Assembly: GCA_014379305.1 (NCBI GenBank) | Contig: JACMMB010000084.1 | Location: 1 to 5,207, forward strand | Direction of reading: 5' to 3' | From: Akkermansiaceae bacterium | GTDB taxonomy: Bacteria; Verrucomicrobiota; Verrucomicrobiia; Verrucomicrobiales; Akkermansiaceae | Length of the DNA: 5,207 nucleotides | The notes under the pieces: model-generated | Databases searched by the model: none | Told to the model about the DNA's origin: nothing | Seen by the model: the letters and a program-made list of their open reading frames with translations, nothing else | Translations under genes and position numbers: made by a program | Shown here: positions 4,690 to 5,207 of the stretch, in pieces | Numbering within the stretch: position 1 is the first letter of the stretch | Layout of the letters: each line of letters begins with the position of its first letter

Positions 4690-5207
4690 ATGCTTTTCTC
4701 TTCGACCGTCCGAGAGATCTCTGATTATCATCCGCAAGTGACGCGTTGCCCGTATTGCAAGACCCCGCTGAAACCTGAAATTTCCGAGTGTCCGGCCTGC
4801 AAACTCACATTTCCGAGGACGTGCGCGCTTGTGGGGGCGCTGCCACGGATCCATCCAATGGCGGGGGATACGACGGGTCAAATGAAAGGTTCATCGATTG
4901 GTAAAATCAGGAATGAAATTTTTAAGATCCAGAGACATTTTCCGCAGCTTGTGATTCAGGTGGTGGTGCATGAATTCCCGGCAGATCACCCATTTCTGAT
5001 GCACGCGTTCTGGTTGTTCAATGCCGGGGCGTTTGCGGGTGAGGGCAAACGGGGAAAGGATAATCACGCGCTGCTGATTGTCATTGATCCGGTGAGAAGA
5101 GAGTCTGAGATTGTGCCGGGATACGGACTTGAGTCACTGCTGAAACAGGAGGCGCTGGATCATCTGCTGGAAATGTCAGGGCCGGCGTTTCAAGCGAATA
5201 AATGGGA
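4690..5207 (+). CDS. zinc-ribbon plus TPM-domain protein, N-terminal part (runs off right edge)
   Basis: From the ATG at 4690 the frame stays open to the window end, giving 172 residues. Residues 20-37 form a four-cysteine zinc ribbon (CPYC at 20-23 and CPAC at 34-37). From about residue 68 the sequence resembles a TPM domain (TLP18.3/Psb32/MOLO-1 fold). Its best mark is HALLIVIDPVRRESEIVPGY at 126-145 continuing GLE, corresponding to the usual N-G-V-L-L-v-..-R-...-GYGLE core. TPM proteins of this kind are usually exported or membrane-bound, with roles ranging from photosystem II repair in plants to unknown ones in bacteria; some have phosphatase activity. This one shows no signal peptide or transmembrane segment in the visible part, and a zinc ribbon suggests a cytoplasmic location. 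The start is supported by a weak AGAAG about ten bases upstream and the lack of other in-frame starts. It is divergent from bioD. Its specific function is unknown. Confidence 0.82.
   Translation, partial: MLFSSTVREISDYHPQVTRCPYCKTPLKPEISECPACKLTFPRTCALVGALPRIHPMAGDTTGQMKGSSIGKIRNEIFKIQRHFPQLVIQVVVHEFPADHPFLMHAFWLFNAGAFAGEGKRGKDNHALLIVIDPVRRESEIVPGYGLESLLKQEALDHLLEMSGPAFQANKW

Overview
This is a GC-rich bacterial chromosomal window of ordinary housekeeping genes. I see no mobile element, CRISPR array, RNA gene or defence system. The gene content, the frequent GTG starts, the weak or absent Shine-Dalgarno motifs and the overall look of the proteins remind me of Verrucomicrobia (Luteolibacter/Haloferula-like). 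That assignment is an impression and has not been checked by any search.

Layout from left to right. (1) The N-terminal 75 codons of serA (D-3-phosphoglycerate dehydrogenase, serine biosynthesis) run off the left edge on the minus strand. (2) After a 219-bp divergent intergenic region comes a plus-strand cluster of three genes: a tRNA-dihydrouridine synthase (dusB-like), an A-type iron-sulfur carrier (IscA/ErpA type) and an HscB-like J-domain co-chaperone. (3) Converging on them are minus-strand genes which, in transcription order, are bioD (dethiobiotin synthetase), rsmB (16S rRNA m5C967 methyltransferase) and a previously hidden 47-codon gene for a single-pass membrane miniprotein. A strong GC-rich hairpin sits directly after the bioD stop. 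(4) Divergent from bioD, with only 57 bp between them, a plus-strand gene runs off the right edge. It encodes a protein with an N-terminal four-cysteine zinc ribbon and a TPM (TLP18.3/Psb32/MOLO-1) domain.

How they fit together. The dus-iscA-hscB group joins tRNA modification with two parts of the ISC iron-sulfur machinery, but the scaffold (IscU), the desulfurase (IscS) and the Hsp70 (HscA) are not beside them. The biotin synthase step that follows BioD needs Fe-S clusters, but nothing in the sequence ties the two operons together. The plus strand looks G-rich throughout, whichever strand is coding, which is the usual sign of replication-strand bias. The most useful observations are the unannotated membrane miniprotein, the partial isc cluster with a diverged HscB, and the zinc-ribbon TPM protein.
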